From Rufibacter roseus (GTDB taxonomy: Bacteria > Bacteroidota > Bacteroidia > Cytophagales > Hymenobacteraceae), in the NCBI RefSeq assembly GCF_001647285.1, contig NZ_LRML01000001.1, forward strand, positions 186,001 to 250,000: DNA of 64,000 nt, given 5' to 3'. Within the stretch, counting starts at the first letter, position 1. Every line of letters starts with the position of its first letter. Position numbers and translations under genes: made by a program. Positions 8,468 through 16,817 of the stretch are shown here, piece after piece. Under the pieces are notes generated by a model, which saw nothing but the letters and a program-made list of their open reading frames with translations, had not been told where the DNA came from and made no database searches.

Positions 8468-8804
8468 AGTGGTATATGTATATCTGTGAATATTCTTCTA
8501 CTCACGCTATACGAGGCCTTGCTTTTTGGGTTGAAGAAATTAGATAAATGATGAAGCAATAAAAGCTTACCAAAGGGGGAGATATAAGGAAGGTAATATT
8601 AGTGCTAGGATCTGTTAAAAATTATAAAAAAAGAATGTTTTCCAGATACAGAAGATCTGGTTAGGTGACTGTTTTGGCTGAAAGAGGAAACCTTTTGATG
8701 GAAATGAGAAGATTAACCGCAAACAAAAGCCCCGCTATCAAAACAACAGGGCTTTATGAAATCTATACTTAAACAGAAAAAATTATTTGGCCACTATCTA
8801 TACC
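8468..8804. other. Intergenic stretch, 337 bp
   Basis: This stretch holds the promoter side of the DUF892 gene (near 8468-8560) and the terminator of the PUL's last gene at 8726-8755. I see no gene or repeat in the remaining sequence. Confidence 0.5.
8726..8755 (-). terminator. Terminator after the esterase gene
   Basis: On the - strand AAAGCCC (8755-8749) pairs with GGGCTTT (8732-8726) and is followed by TTGTTTG, a typical intrinsic terminator about 50 bp past the stop of the esterase at the end of the PUL. Confidence 0.7.
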
Positions 8805-9617
8805 TTATTTTTTATGGGAAAACAGCCATGGCAACAGCCTGGGCTCGGCAAATGTAGCATCCCAGCTGTTATGGTTGGCATTGGGGTAAAGGGTATGCTT
8901 AACCTCTTTGGCACCAATCTCATGTAATTTAGAAACTACCCTAGAAGATAAATGAGGTTCCACAATGTCATCTTTGCCCCCGTGAAAGACCCAGAGCGGT
9001 ACTTTTTTGTATTTCTTGGCATTGCCCACGTTGTCTCCGCCACAAATGACAAAGGCGGCGGCAAAGGTTTTCGGCTCGCGCCGCAATAACTCAAAGGTGC
9101 CCATGCCACCCATGGAGAGACCACCTACATACATTCTGTTTTTGTCAGTATACTTTTCAGAGCGAGTTTGCTTTACCAGTTCCTGCAAGAGCTGCATAGG
9201 AGGCATAGGGTCACAGCCGGTGAGGAAGTTGAAGTGTCGCTTACCCCCTGGTTCTGTCACTATGTTCACGTTTGACCAATAGCTGTCTTTGGGGCACTGC
9301 GGAAAAATAACTATGGCTGGAAACTGCTGCCTTATACTGTCTCGCAGAAATAATTTGCCGCCGTGAGCCAACTGTGATTCGTTGTTGCTGCCCCGTTCCC
9401 CAGCTCCATGCAGAAAGAAAAGAACGGGGTATTTTTTATTGGCATCAAAATTCTGGGGGTACAGTATGCGGTAGCGGAGGGTGTCTGCCCCAAAAATAAA
9501 CTGCTTATGTTCAAATTGAGCTAAGTCCTGAGCCTGGCTGTTAGAGTATGCCATGCTCAGCAGGAATAGCCACAGATAAGAAAATTTTGTAAGCGTATTG
9601 GTTCTAAATAGAAACAT
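8805..9617 (-). CDS. Secreted alpha/beta-hydrolase esterase (dienelactone hydrolase-like)
   Basis: This 270-residue protein has a signal peptide (about 1-30, ending NSQAQ) and an alpha/beta-hydrolase fold. The oxyanion region FFLHGAGERGS, the nucleophile elbow GLSMGGMG, an Asp in GGKDDIV and a His in ANHNSW make a complete catalytic triad. Relatives are annotated as prolyl-oligopeptidase-like, PHB-depolymerase-like or carbohydrate esterases. It lies 80 bp after the GH3 gene on the same strand, with a family hairpin between, and is the last gene of the PUL, so removal of an ester substituent from the glycan is plausible but is inference. Confidence 0.8.
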   Translation of the reverse strand: MFLFRTNTLTKFSYLWLFLLSMAYSNSQAQDLAQFEHKQFIFGADTLRYRILYPQNFDANKKYPVLFFLHGAGERGSNNESQLAHGGKLFLRDSIRQQFPAIVIFPQCPKDSYWSNVNIVTEPGGKRHFNFLTGCDPMPPMQLLQELVKQTRSEKYTDKNRMYVGGLSMGGMGTFELLRREPKTFAAAFVICGGDNVGNAKKYKKVPLWVFHGGKDDIVEPHLSSRVVSKLHEIGAKEVKHTLYPNANHNSWDATFAEPRLLPWLFSHKK

Positions 9618-9636
9618 AAAGACTAGTTAACTAAAG

Positions 9637-9684
9637 AGCTTCGTTTTCGGTCTGTTTTTGCAAAAGCAAGCCGAAAACGAAGCT
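9637..9684. repeat. Dispersed hairpin family, copy 5
   Basis: Arms AGCTTCGTTTTCGG (from 9637) and CCGAAAACGAAGCT (to 9684) form a 24-bp stem with three imperfect pairs and almost no loop. It lies between the GH3 stop and the esterase start, so it could attenuate or terminate transcription into the esterase. Confidence 0.65.
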
Positions 9685-9696
9685 ACTAAAAGATAT

Positions 9697-12048
9697 TTAT
9701 TTCACTAAAGTGAAAGAGGCTTTCTGCACATCACGGGAGTTAGTGCCAACATATACATTGAATTCTCCTGGTTCTGCTACGTAGTTCATGTTGATGTCAT
9801 GGAACTTCAAATCATCCTCAGAAAGGGTAAAGGTGACGGTTTGGGTTTCGCCTTTCTTCAGGAAAATCTTCTTGAAGTTCTTCAGTTCCTTTACCGGTCT
9901 TGACACAGAGCCCACCAAATCCTGCACGTACAGCTGCACTACTTCTTCACCGTCAAAGTTACCGGTGTTTTTCACCTGTACCGTTACCTCAATGGTTCCG
10001 CCTGGTCTTAACGTGTTGCTGTTTAAGGTAGGGGCGGTGTAAGAAAAGTTGGTATAGCTTAAGCCAAATCCGAAAGGATATAATGGATCATTAGGCACAT
10101 CTAAATAGCGGGATTTATACTTGTCCAACATTTCGCCACCATATGGGCGGCCCGTGGTTTTATGGCTGTAGTAGATAGGCACCTGCCCTACCACCTGCGG
10201 GAACGTAGCCGTGATTTTGCCAGATGGGTTGTAATTCCCAAAGAGAACATCGGCAATGGCGTTACCGCCTTCAGTACCGGCAAACCAGGTTTCCAGAATG
10301 GCATCTGCGTTATCATTTTCCCACTTCAGGGCCAATGGGCGACCGTTCATTAATACCACTACCAGCGGTTTACCAGTGGCTTTTAAGGCTTTCAACAGCT
10401 CCAACTGATGACCAGGCAGGGTAATATCTGCGCGGCTAGAGGCTTCACCGGTCATGCCTTGTGATTCGCCTACCACGGCTACTACCACATCAGCTTTGCG
10501 GGCCACCTGTACGGCTTCACGAATCATTGCCTCCGGAGTACGTTTGTCAATCTCCAGCATTCCGCCGTGCGCGTTGAGGCGCTTGAGCATGAGCGTGTCG
10601 CTGGCAATGTTCGCGCCTTTGGCGTAGGTGATTTTTACGTTAGGAGCCACATTTCTAATGCCTTGTTCCACGCTCACCGCCTGTTTCCAGTCGCCGGCGC
10701 CGTTCCAGTTGCCTAACTGGTCAATCTGGCTTTTTACCAGCGGGCCAACTAAGGCAATAGAACCAGTTTTTTTGAGTGGAAGCGTCTGGTTCTGGTTTTT
10801 CAACAGCACCATAGTGCGGCGGGCAATGTCACGGGCGGCATCGCGGTACTCTTTCTTAAGTAATGTTTCTTTGGCGCGTTGTTCGTTGGCGTAGCGGAAA
10901 GGATCTTCGAACAGACCCAACTTGTACTTGCCCTCCAGAATACGGCGGCAGGCAATGTTAATTTGCTCTTCGGTTACTTTGCCGTCTTTTACCAGCTGGT
11001 TCAGGTGTTGCAGGAACACCTCGCCCACCATGTCCATGTCAATACCGGCGTCAAGGGCTACTTTGGCAACCTCATATTCATTTTTACCCATACCGTGCGG
11101 TATCAGCTCATTGATAGCGGTGTAATCGGTTACCACAAAGCCATCAAAGCCCCATTGCTTGCGCAGCAGATCAGTCATGAGCCATTTGTTGCCCGTGGCG
11201 GGTATGCCGTTAATGTCGTTGAAAGAAGACATGACACTGGCGGCTCCTGCATCCAGAGCAGCTTTGTAAGGGGGGAGGTACTCATCAAACATGCGGCGGT
11301 CGCTCATGTCAGTGGTGTTGTAGTCACGACCAGCTTCAGCGGCACCATATAATGCGAAGTGTTTTACGCAGGCCATTACAGTATTGTAGGCTGTAAGGTC
11401 AGAGCCCTGGTACCCGTGCACCATGGCTTTTGCTATTTGAGAAGTTAACCAGGTGTCTTCGCCAGAACCTTCAGAAATACGACCCCAGCGGGCATCACGG
11501 GCAACGTCTACCATGGGCGAGAAAACCCAGTTCAGGCCGTCAGCCGAGGCCTCATCAGCGGAAATACGGGCGCTGCGTTCAATGGCGCCTAAGTCCCAGC
11601 TGGCGGCAAGACCAAGCGGCATGGGGAAAATGGTACGGTGTCCATGGATTACGTCATACCCGAAAAGCAACGGGATTTTTAACCGCGATTGGTTGAGCGC
11701 CTTCTCCTGCAGCTTGCGCACCGCAATAGGTGTGAAGGTGTTAAAAACACCGCCTACCAGGCCTTTGGTGATTTTCTCGTCTACGTTCTCGCTTACCACT
11801 GGGCCTGTTACGGTGAAGCCCACTGACACCAGGTTCAGCTGTCCTATTTTTTCCTCTAGCGTCATTTTTGCCATCAGGTCATCTATAAAGGCGTCCATCT
11901 TGGGGTCCCGTGGCTTTGCGGCGTTCTGAGCTCCAGCTTCTGGCTGACTTTTTACAGTTTCAGTAGGTGTTGCCTGGGGTTTCTGTGGGTTCATTTGCGT
12001 GCAGCTTCCACTTATAAGCAAAACCAGGGCGAGGGTAATATTTCTCAT
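9697..12048 (-). CDS. bglX: GH3 beta-glucosidase, BglX-like lipoprotein
   Basis: This 783-residue enzyme has a lipoprotein signal with the cysteine in LISGSCTQ (residue 16). It carries the full GH3 layout: an N-terminal barrel with KHFALYGAAEAGRDYN, the nucleophile Asp308 in GFVVTDYTAINEL, the alpha/beta domain (about 410-610) with VVAVVGESQGMTGE, and a C-terminal fibronectin-like domain (about 680-783). GH3 enzymes remove terminal glucose from beta-linked oligosaccharides. Within a locus containing GH144 enzymes, the likely substrate is sophorose or short beta-1,2-glucooligosaccharides, as for GH3 enzymes in other Bacteroidota beta-1,2-glucan loci. It would act in the periplasm, finishing degradation to glucose. 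Hairpins flank the gene on both sides. Confidence 0.9.
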   Translation of the reverse strand: MRNITLALVLLISGSCTQMNPQKPQATPTETVKSQPEAGAQNAAKPRDPKMDAFIDDLMAKMTLEEKIGQLNLVSVGFTVTGPVVSENVDEKITKGLVGGVFNTFTPIAVRKLQEKALNQSRLKIPLLFGYDVIHGHRTIFPMPLGLAASWDLGAIERSARISADEASADGLNWVFSPMVDVARDARWGRISEGSGEDTWLTSQIAKAMVHGYQGSDLTAYNTVMACVKHFALYGAAEAGRDYNTTDMSDRRMFDEYLPPYKAALDAGAASVMSSFNDINGIPATGNKWLMTDLLRKQWGFDGFVVTDYTAINELIPHGMGKNEYEVAKVALDAGIDMDMVGEVFLQHLNQLVKDGKVTEEQINIACRRILEGKYKLGLFEDPFRYANEQRAKETLLKKEYRDAARDIARRTMVLLKNQNQTLPLKKTGSIALVGPLVKSQIDQLGNWNGAGDWKQAVSVEQGIRNVAPNVKITYAKGANIASDTLMLKRLNAHGGMLEIDKRTPEAMIREAVQVARKADVVVAVVGESQGMTGEASSRADITLPGHQLELLKALKATGKPLVVVLMNGRPLALKWENDNADAILETWFAGTEGGNAIADVLFGNYNPSGKITATFPQVVGQVPIYYSHKTTGRPYGGEMLDKYKSRYLDVPNDPLYPFGFGLSYTNFSYTAPTLNSNTLRPGGTIEVTVQVKNTGNFDGEEVVQLYVQDLVGSVSRPVKELKNFKKIFLKKGETQTVTFTLSEDDLKFHDINMNYVAEPGEFNVYVGTNSRDVQKASFTLVK

Positions 12049-12120
12049 TTTTATGCGTGTTTTGTGTCGGTGTTTAATTCTGATATTATTGGAGCAGAGA
12101 GTACTGCCCTTCTGCTGAGA

Positions 12121-12177
12121 GAGCTTTTTCTGTTTTAGACCTGTTTTTCTAAAAACTAGCTTAAAACGCAGCCTCTC
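12121..12177. repeat. Dispersed hairpin family, copy 6 (overlaps GH43 stop)
   Basis: The core CTGTTTTAGACCTGTTTTT (near 12130-12148) pairs with AAAAACTAGCTTAAAACG, and GAGAG near 12120 pairs with CTCTC at the right end. This copy is more diverged than the others. Its right end reaches into the stop codon of the GH43 gene, so it sits exactly at the 3' end of that gene. Confidence 0.5.
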
Positions 12178-13918
12178 ATTTTGATTCTATGATGCTACTT
12201 CTCTCAGATATACCATTTTCATTGATAGATTCTATCTGGAAGTAGTAAGGCAAGTCTTTGTCCATTCCTTTAAAATAGTACTCGCCGCTGCCGTGCACCA
12301 TAATGGCATTGTAGAGCTTGTCTGGCGCAATGCCCACGTAAATGTTGTAGGCGTACGAGTCTGGCGACTGTGACCACTTGAGCCAGGCGCTGCGTTTGTC
12401 TTTCTCGGTGCGCAACACCACCAGATTATCAACAGGCTTGGGTTTGCTGCCCATTCCATTGCCAAACACCCTGAACCCGCTGATTGCAAACTTGCCGGTG
12501 GGCATATGAATGTTTTCCAGCTTGAGGTAGCGCGTTTTAACCGGCTCTTTCAGCTCTATGTAGTCATGCGGTACATCGGTTTGGTTCTTGCTTTTGTCTA
12601 CCAGCACTTTCCACTTTTTACCGTCTGTGGAGTGGTAGATTTTGTATTGGTGGTAGGTGTTGGTTTGTTTGCCTAGAAATTCAGCATCTTGGTCTGCGTA
12701 GTTCAGTTGGATGGCGTGAACGGTGCTTAAGGCGCCTAAATCTGTTTGAATCCATTCACCTTTGTTTCCGGTGGCAGCGCTCCAGTAGGTTTTAATGCTT
12801 TCGTCTACCGCATAATTAGGGGCGTAAGCGGCCAGGGTAGAAGAGACCATTACAGGTTTGTTGTAGTTCAGGAGCATCCAGCCAGTGAAGCGGCTCTTCA
12901 GGTGGTCAGCCGGGCCATTGGGCAGGTAGTGTGGGTAATCGCCAAAGGTGGTATTACTGTACAGCACGCCGTCTTTGTCAAATCCCGCAGGCCATACGCC
13001 TAAACGCCGCTCAAAATTGTTCTTCACCGAAATGACCATGGTAGATACATGCCACCAGTTATTCCACTGGTCCTGAAAGGTGTTGCCGTGGCCCGCTCCC
13101 CGGGCAAAGCCGCCTGGTTTGTATGCGAACGGGTTGTGCGGTTGCGGCTTAAAGGGGCCTAAGGGGTGTTCGCTTACCTGCACACCATCGGCGTAGCCGC
13201 TGAACTCAGTGCCGGGGGCTCCATACTGCAGGTAGTATTTGCCGTTGTGCTTGGTTACCCAGGCACCTTCCATGAACGGATCCAGAAAGGTGTTGTCTAA
13301 ATATTCGCCAAAGCGCTGCCAGCCAAACTTTTCATGGTTCAAGTGAATAAGCTCTTTCTTTTCGCCGATTGGTTTGAATGTCTTGCGGTCAATCTCAATG
13401 CCGTAGAGCGGGTTCACGTTGCTGCTGCCCCAGTAGAGGTACAGGCGGCCGTCATCATCCAGAAAAAAAGCCGGATCCCAGGCACCCACTTCAAAAGGCT
13501 CTACGGCTTCCTTCCAGTCGTTTCCTTTGGGGTTGGTGCTCATCCAGAGTGGGAAGTTCTTGTCATGCGTAGACCCGAAGACCAGCATGGTGTCACCCAT
13601 CACAAACACGGCGGGCGCGCAGAGGTCATCATAGACCTTGTGGTGCGGCTTCAGGAACGACTTGGATACGAAGTTCCAGTTATATAAATCGCTGCTCCAC
13701 CAGTAACCCCATTGGTTTGTGGAGAAGAGGTAATAATCACCTTTGTAGGTCACAATGACAGGGTCTGCGGTGGCGCGGTGCTTCCCAGACTGCGTAAAGT
13801 CAGGGATGGGCGTGTAGCCGTAGTCCAGATTCATGGGATTGCAGTAGGTCAGCTGCTTTTGCTGCGCCTGTGCCATATACCCGATGAACAGGAAGAAAAG
13901 GAAAAGTTTTAATCTCAT
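12176..13918 (-). CDS. GH43-type glycosidase with F5/8-type-C and Fn3-like domains
   Basis: This 580-residue secreted protein has a signal peptide (about 1-18, ending MAQAQ). A five-bladed GH43-type propeller covers about 30-330: the base Asp is in RATADPVIVTYKGDYYL, a second Asp in GAWDPAFFLDDDG, and the acid Glu in FMEGAWVTKHNGKYYL. A discoidin/F5-8C-like carbohydrate-binding domain follows (about 350-490, with LNYADQDAEF and RYLKLENIHMP), then a fibronectin-III-like domain (about 495-575). Family members act on xylosides, arabinosides or galactans; the exact substrate cannot be read from sequence. Its ATG overlaps the stop of the upstream GH144 gene (ATGA), so the two are translationally coupled, which is unexpected for an enzyme that should not act on glucan. 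Confidence 0.82.
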   Translation of the reverse strand: MRLKLFLFFLFIGYMAQAQQKQLTYCNPMNLDYGYTPIPDFTQSGKHRATADPVIVTYKGDYYLFSTNQWGYWWSSDLYNWNFVSKSFLKPHHKVYDDLCAPAVFVMGDTMLVFGSTHDKNFPLWMSTNPKGNDWKEAVEPFEVGAWDPAFFLDDDGRLYLYWGSSNVNPLYGIEIDRKTFKPIGEKKELIHLNHEKFGWQRFGEYLDNTFLDPFMEGAWVTKHNGKYYLQYGAPGTEFSGYADGVQVSEHPLGPFKPQPHNPFAYKPGGFARGAGHGNTFQDQWNNWWHVSTMVISVKNNFERRLGVWPAGFDKDGVLYSNTTFGDYPHYLPNGPADHLKSRFTGWMLLNYNKPVMVSSTLAAYAPNYAVDESIKTYWSAATGNKGEWIQTDLGALSTVHAIQLNYADQDAEFLGKQTNTYHQYKIYHSTDGKKWKVLVDKSKNQTDVPHDYIELKEPVKTRYLKLENIHMPTGKFAISGFRVFGNGMGSKPKPVDNLVVLRTEKDKRSAWLKWSQSPDSYAYNIYVGIAPDKLYNAIMVHGSGEYYFKGMDKDLPYYFQIESINENGISERSSIIESK

Positions 13919-15255
13919 TTTGCTGCCTCCGCGGGTATTTTGTCGCTTTTGAAATTCAGTTTTCTGAGTCCATTCTGCACGTCTTTGTTTGACATGAACA
14001 GTTTCCAGAGAAGGCCGGTGCGGTAGTTTTCTATCATGACAATGATAGGACCCTGGTCTATGGCCAAATAGGAGTTGGCGTACCAGTTATGGTGCTCGCT
14101 GAACGCATCTACAAAGCCGTACTCGCCCCAGATTTTATCGCCCAGGTTGTTGTAGAAATGCTTGAGCGCCTGCATAGAATACTCAGGAGTGTAGGGGAAA
14201 GCAGACAGGGCAGCGGTAGGAGTGATCACGCCTAAATCCTCGGTAGGGGAGTGGGCAGCGTAGCCGCGGTAGCTATCTGAGGCGGTGAGCCCCCAGCTAT
14301 TTGGGCCGTAGCCTTTGTATTGCTTGGGGTTGTCTATACAATAAGCACGGTTAATAAGGGTGTGGTTTCTGTTCTGCTCCCAATAATCAGCATAATTGTC
14401 TTTTAGGCCGCGTGGATCTAAGCCCAGAAAAGAGTAATGGGAGAAGAAGAGTGGCCCGCCGTAGTCAAAGCCCAGCGGCAGCTTTATGTCATAAAACTCC
14501 CGATCATTCCGGAAGTGATTGCTGTTGGCCCAGCCTTGGTGGTACACCTGTGGTGAAATGGAGTAGCGCGGTGAGGAGGCAGCTAATACATAGGTAATAA
14601 GACATTCATTAAAGCCTCTTATCTGGTGGTTCATGCTCCAGCCGTTGTTAGGGCTCCAGTGCCAGTACAGCACGTTCTGGTTGTCTTTCGTGTGCCAGTT
14701 CCATTCAATCCCATCCCAAAGCCACTGTATCTTGTTGCGAAGCTGGTTTTCAGTATTATTATTGTTAGTGAAGTATTGCTTGGCGCAGAGCAGCCCCTGA
14801 AACAGAAAAGACGTTTCTACTAAATCGCCGCCGTCATCTTTGGGGCTGAAACGGATGACTTTGCCGGTTTCACCGTTAAGCCAATGAGGGAATACGCCAT
14901 GAAACATATCGGCTTTCCAGAGGAAATTCACAATTTTAAGTACCCTTTCAGATGCCTGTTCACGGGTAATCCAACCTCTTTCCGCAGCCACTATAATGGC
15001 CATCACCCCAAAACCAGTGCCACCGGTGGTCACTACTTCATTGCCATAGTCAAAGGAGGTGTTGCTGCGTTCCCTTGCCATGCCGCTTACCGGGTGACCG
15101 AAATCCCAGAAATACTTGAACGTCTGCTTCTGCACCAGATCCAGCAATTGCTCATCTGTTAAATTCTGTGGGCGTTTTACGGCGCTTTTCTTTTGGGCAA
15201 CGGCTGAGGTGAAAAGGCAGAGGAATAGAAGGAAGTATATGAAAGATTGCTTCAT
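13915..15255 (-). CDS. GH144 beta-1,2-glucanase (periplasmic copy)
   Basis: This 446-residue protein has a cleavable signal (about 1-20, ending SAVAQ) and otherwise consists of one domain, PF10091, formerly called glucoamylase and now GH144. Recognisable family words are FKYFWDFGHPVSGMARERS, TGGTGFGVMAI, WHWSPNNGWSMNHQ, GPLFFSHYSFLGLDPR and GLTASD. Characterised GH144 enzymes cleave beta-1,2-glucan, either internally (Chitinophaga pinensis) or releasing sophorose (Parabacteroides distasonis). The lack of a lipobox suggests a periplasmic enzyme acting on imported oligosaccharides. It is closely related to the lipoprotein copy at 18.7-20.4 kb. It is translationally coupled to the GH43 gene that follows. 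Confidence 0.85.
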   Translation of the reverse strand: MKQSFIYFLLFLCLFTSAVAQKKSAVKRPQNLTDEQLLDLVQKQTFKYFWDFGHPVSGMARERSNTSFDYGNEVVTTGGTGFGVMAIIVAAERGWITREQASERVLKIVNFLWKADMFHGVFPHWLNGETGKVIRFSPKDDGGDLVETSFLFQGLLCAKQYFTNNNNTENQLRNKIQWLWDGIEWNWHTKDNQNVLYWHWSPNNGWSMNHQIRGFNECLITYVLAASSPRYSISPQVYHQGWANSNHFRNDREFYDIKLPLGFDYGGPLFFSHYSFLGLDPRGLKDNYADYWEQNRNHTLINRAYCIDNPKQYKGYGPNSWGLTASDSYRGYAAHSPTEDLGVITPTAALSAFPYTPEYSMQALKHFYNNLGDKIWGEYGFVDAFSEHHNWYANSYLAIDQGPIIVMIENYRTGLLWKLFMSNKDVQNGLRKLNFKSDKIPAEAAK

Positions 15256-15397
15256 GGTTTAGTAGGCATTAAATTGAAAAAGCCGCCTGTTCTCTTTGGG
15301 GTATTTCAGGTAAGAAGGTGGTCTGTCAGAAGCTTTTGCTTCAGATAGAAACAGGATTAAGAAAAAAGGGGTTGAGTATAAAATGTTTAGAAACAAG

Positions 15398-15437
15398 ATG
15401 TTTCGGGGCTGTTTTCATAAGAGCAGCCCCGAAACAT
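15398..15437 (-). terminator. Hairpin after the LamG lipoprotein gene
   Basis: Perfect 14-bp arms ATGTTTCGGGGCTG (15398-15411) and CAGCCCCGAAACAT (15424-15437) enclose a 12-nt loop. It lies 14 bp beyond the LamG stop and 140 bp before the GH144 start, so it either separates two transcripts or stabilises the upstream message. Confidence 0.7.
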
Positions 15438-15450
15438 ACTTTTGTTGTTC

Positions 15451-16698
15451 TTATTTCTCTGAGTTGTACATGGCCTGCACTTCGGCACCCGTCAGAGCTG
15501 TGTGGAAAATACGGATCTCGTCTAAGCTTCCTTTGAAGTGGTTAGCTGTTGGGAAGCTGTAGCCGCCCCAAGGCTCTGTTGCCCACATGGTGCCTCCTCT
15601 TGATTGGTTGAACCCAAACGCTAATTTGTCTTCCACTTCTGTGCTTCCGCTGAACTTAAGACCTTTCATAGTCTTTAACTTTTCACCGTCAGGCAGTAAC
15701 GTGAAGTTGTCTTTTTCCATAAGTTCTCCGTTCACGTAGAGGAACCTAGATTTTGTGGCACCATTCACCACGAAAGTAATATGTGCCCACTTGTCTTTGA
15801 TTAAGGCAGATAATCCGCCGGCGTTAGTTAAATCTTTCTCGGTTTCAATGGCTGCCCAGCCTCCGTTAGTTCCGGTTTTACCGTCTCCGTTGAAAGAAAA
15901 GTCATTCGCTCCGGTGCTACCATCTGCCCACTCATATTGAGCGGCAATTTTAATGGAGTTATAGCTTTTTGGTACTTCAATTCCCAAGCCTTGGAAAGCA
16001 CCCAGACCCATCACAAAGTGGTCTCTGTCACCATTGTCAGAATTAAGTTTCATCCAGAAACTCAAGGTGAAGTTGTTTGCATTCAGTAACTGGCTTCCGT
16101 TGGCGATCTCAATGATGGATGTAGAACCGTTAAACACTGCCGCTTTGTTAGCTTGGTTTTTTCTGTCTGGGCCATAGGTAATGTCAATACTGGCGGCAGG
16201 GTTGAAGTTGCCTACTATGGCATTAGTGTTTCCGTCAAAAGACCAGTGTGCCAACGTGCCAACCAGGGGTGCGGTACCAGCAGTAGTGAAGTTCTTTGTC
16301 TTGGTGGCTAATGTTTGCCCGTCAGAAGATTTAATGGATCCTAAAGTCAACGTGTAGGCGGTACCGGCGGTAAGGGCTGCATTAGGTGTTAACGTAACCT
16401 CTGAACCGCTCACTGCTATAGCAGCAGGTACACTTGTGGTTTCACCCTGCTTGGTAAGCGTTACAGTAGTGTTTGTTGCAGAGGTGGCGTCTACATTGGT
16501 AGAGAAAGTAGCTTTGATAGCTGCATCAGTAGGCACATCAGTAACTGCAGTAGTAGTGTTGAGGTCTACCGTTCCGGCCATCAAAGACTTTAGCTCAAAT
16601 TTGGTAGGTTCTGCTGCATCGTCATCGCCGCAGGCGGTAAAAGAAATAAGCGCTATGGCTGCCAGCCATACACTCCAACGATTTAGTTTGTTTTTCAT
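15451..16698 (-). CDS. Surface lipoprotein with Ig-like and LamG domains
   Basis: This 415-residue protein has a lipoprotein signal (cysteine in SFTACGDDD, residue 23, followed by acidic residues typical of surface-exposed Bacteroidota lipoproteins). An SbsA-type Ig-like domain covers about 35-140 (VPTDAAIKATFS and LTPNAALTAGTAYTLTL), and a concanavalin/LamG-like domain covers about 145-412 (LAHWSFDGNTN, FTLSFWMKLNS, LDEIRIFHTALTGAEVQAMY). It has no catalytic residues I can recognise. In a PUL, such a protein is most likely a surface glycan-binding protein that feeds SusC/SusD. Hairpins isolate the gene on both sides, consistent with independent expression control. Confidence 0.78.
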   Translation of the reverse strand: MKNKLNRWSVWLAAIALISFTACGDDDAAEPTKFELKSLMAGTVDLNTTTAVTDVPTDAAIKATFSTNVDATSATNTTVTLTKQGETTSVPAAIAVSGSEVTLTPNAALTAGTAYTLTLGSIKSSDGQTLATKTKNFTTAGTAPLVGTLAHWSFDGNTNAIVGNFNPAASIDITYGPDRKNQANKAAVFNGSTSIIEIANGSQLLNANNFTLSFWMKLNSDNGDRDHFVMGLGAFQGLGIEVPKSYNSIKIAAQYEWADGSTGANDFSFNGDGKTGTNGGWAAIETEKDLTNAGGLSALIKDKWAHITFVVNGATKSRFLYVNGELMEKDNFTLLPDGEKLKTMKGLKFSGSTEVEDKLAFGFNQSRGGTMWATEPWGGYSFPTANHFKGSLDEIRIFHTALTGAEVQAMYNSEK

Positions 16699-16772
16699 GT
16701 GTGCGTTTTAATTTAATGGGTAACTATTATTGAGTGAGAATTTCAGGAACTGTCATCTTGAACTTGAAGTAA

Positions 16773-16811
16773 TCCGGCAAAGGGCTCAGGTGAAAAGAGT
16801 CCTTTGCCGGA
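16773..16811 (-). terminator. Hairpin after the SGNH hydrolase gene
   Basis: Arms TCCGGCAAAGGGCTC (from 16773) and GAGTCCTTTGCCGGA (to 16811) pair with one mismatch around a 9-nt loop, 7 bp beyond the stop codon on the - strand. Confidence 0.7.
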
Positions 16812-16817
16812 GGTATT

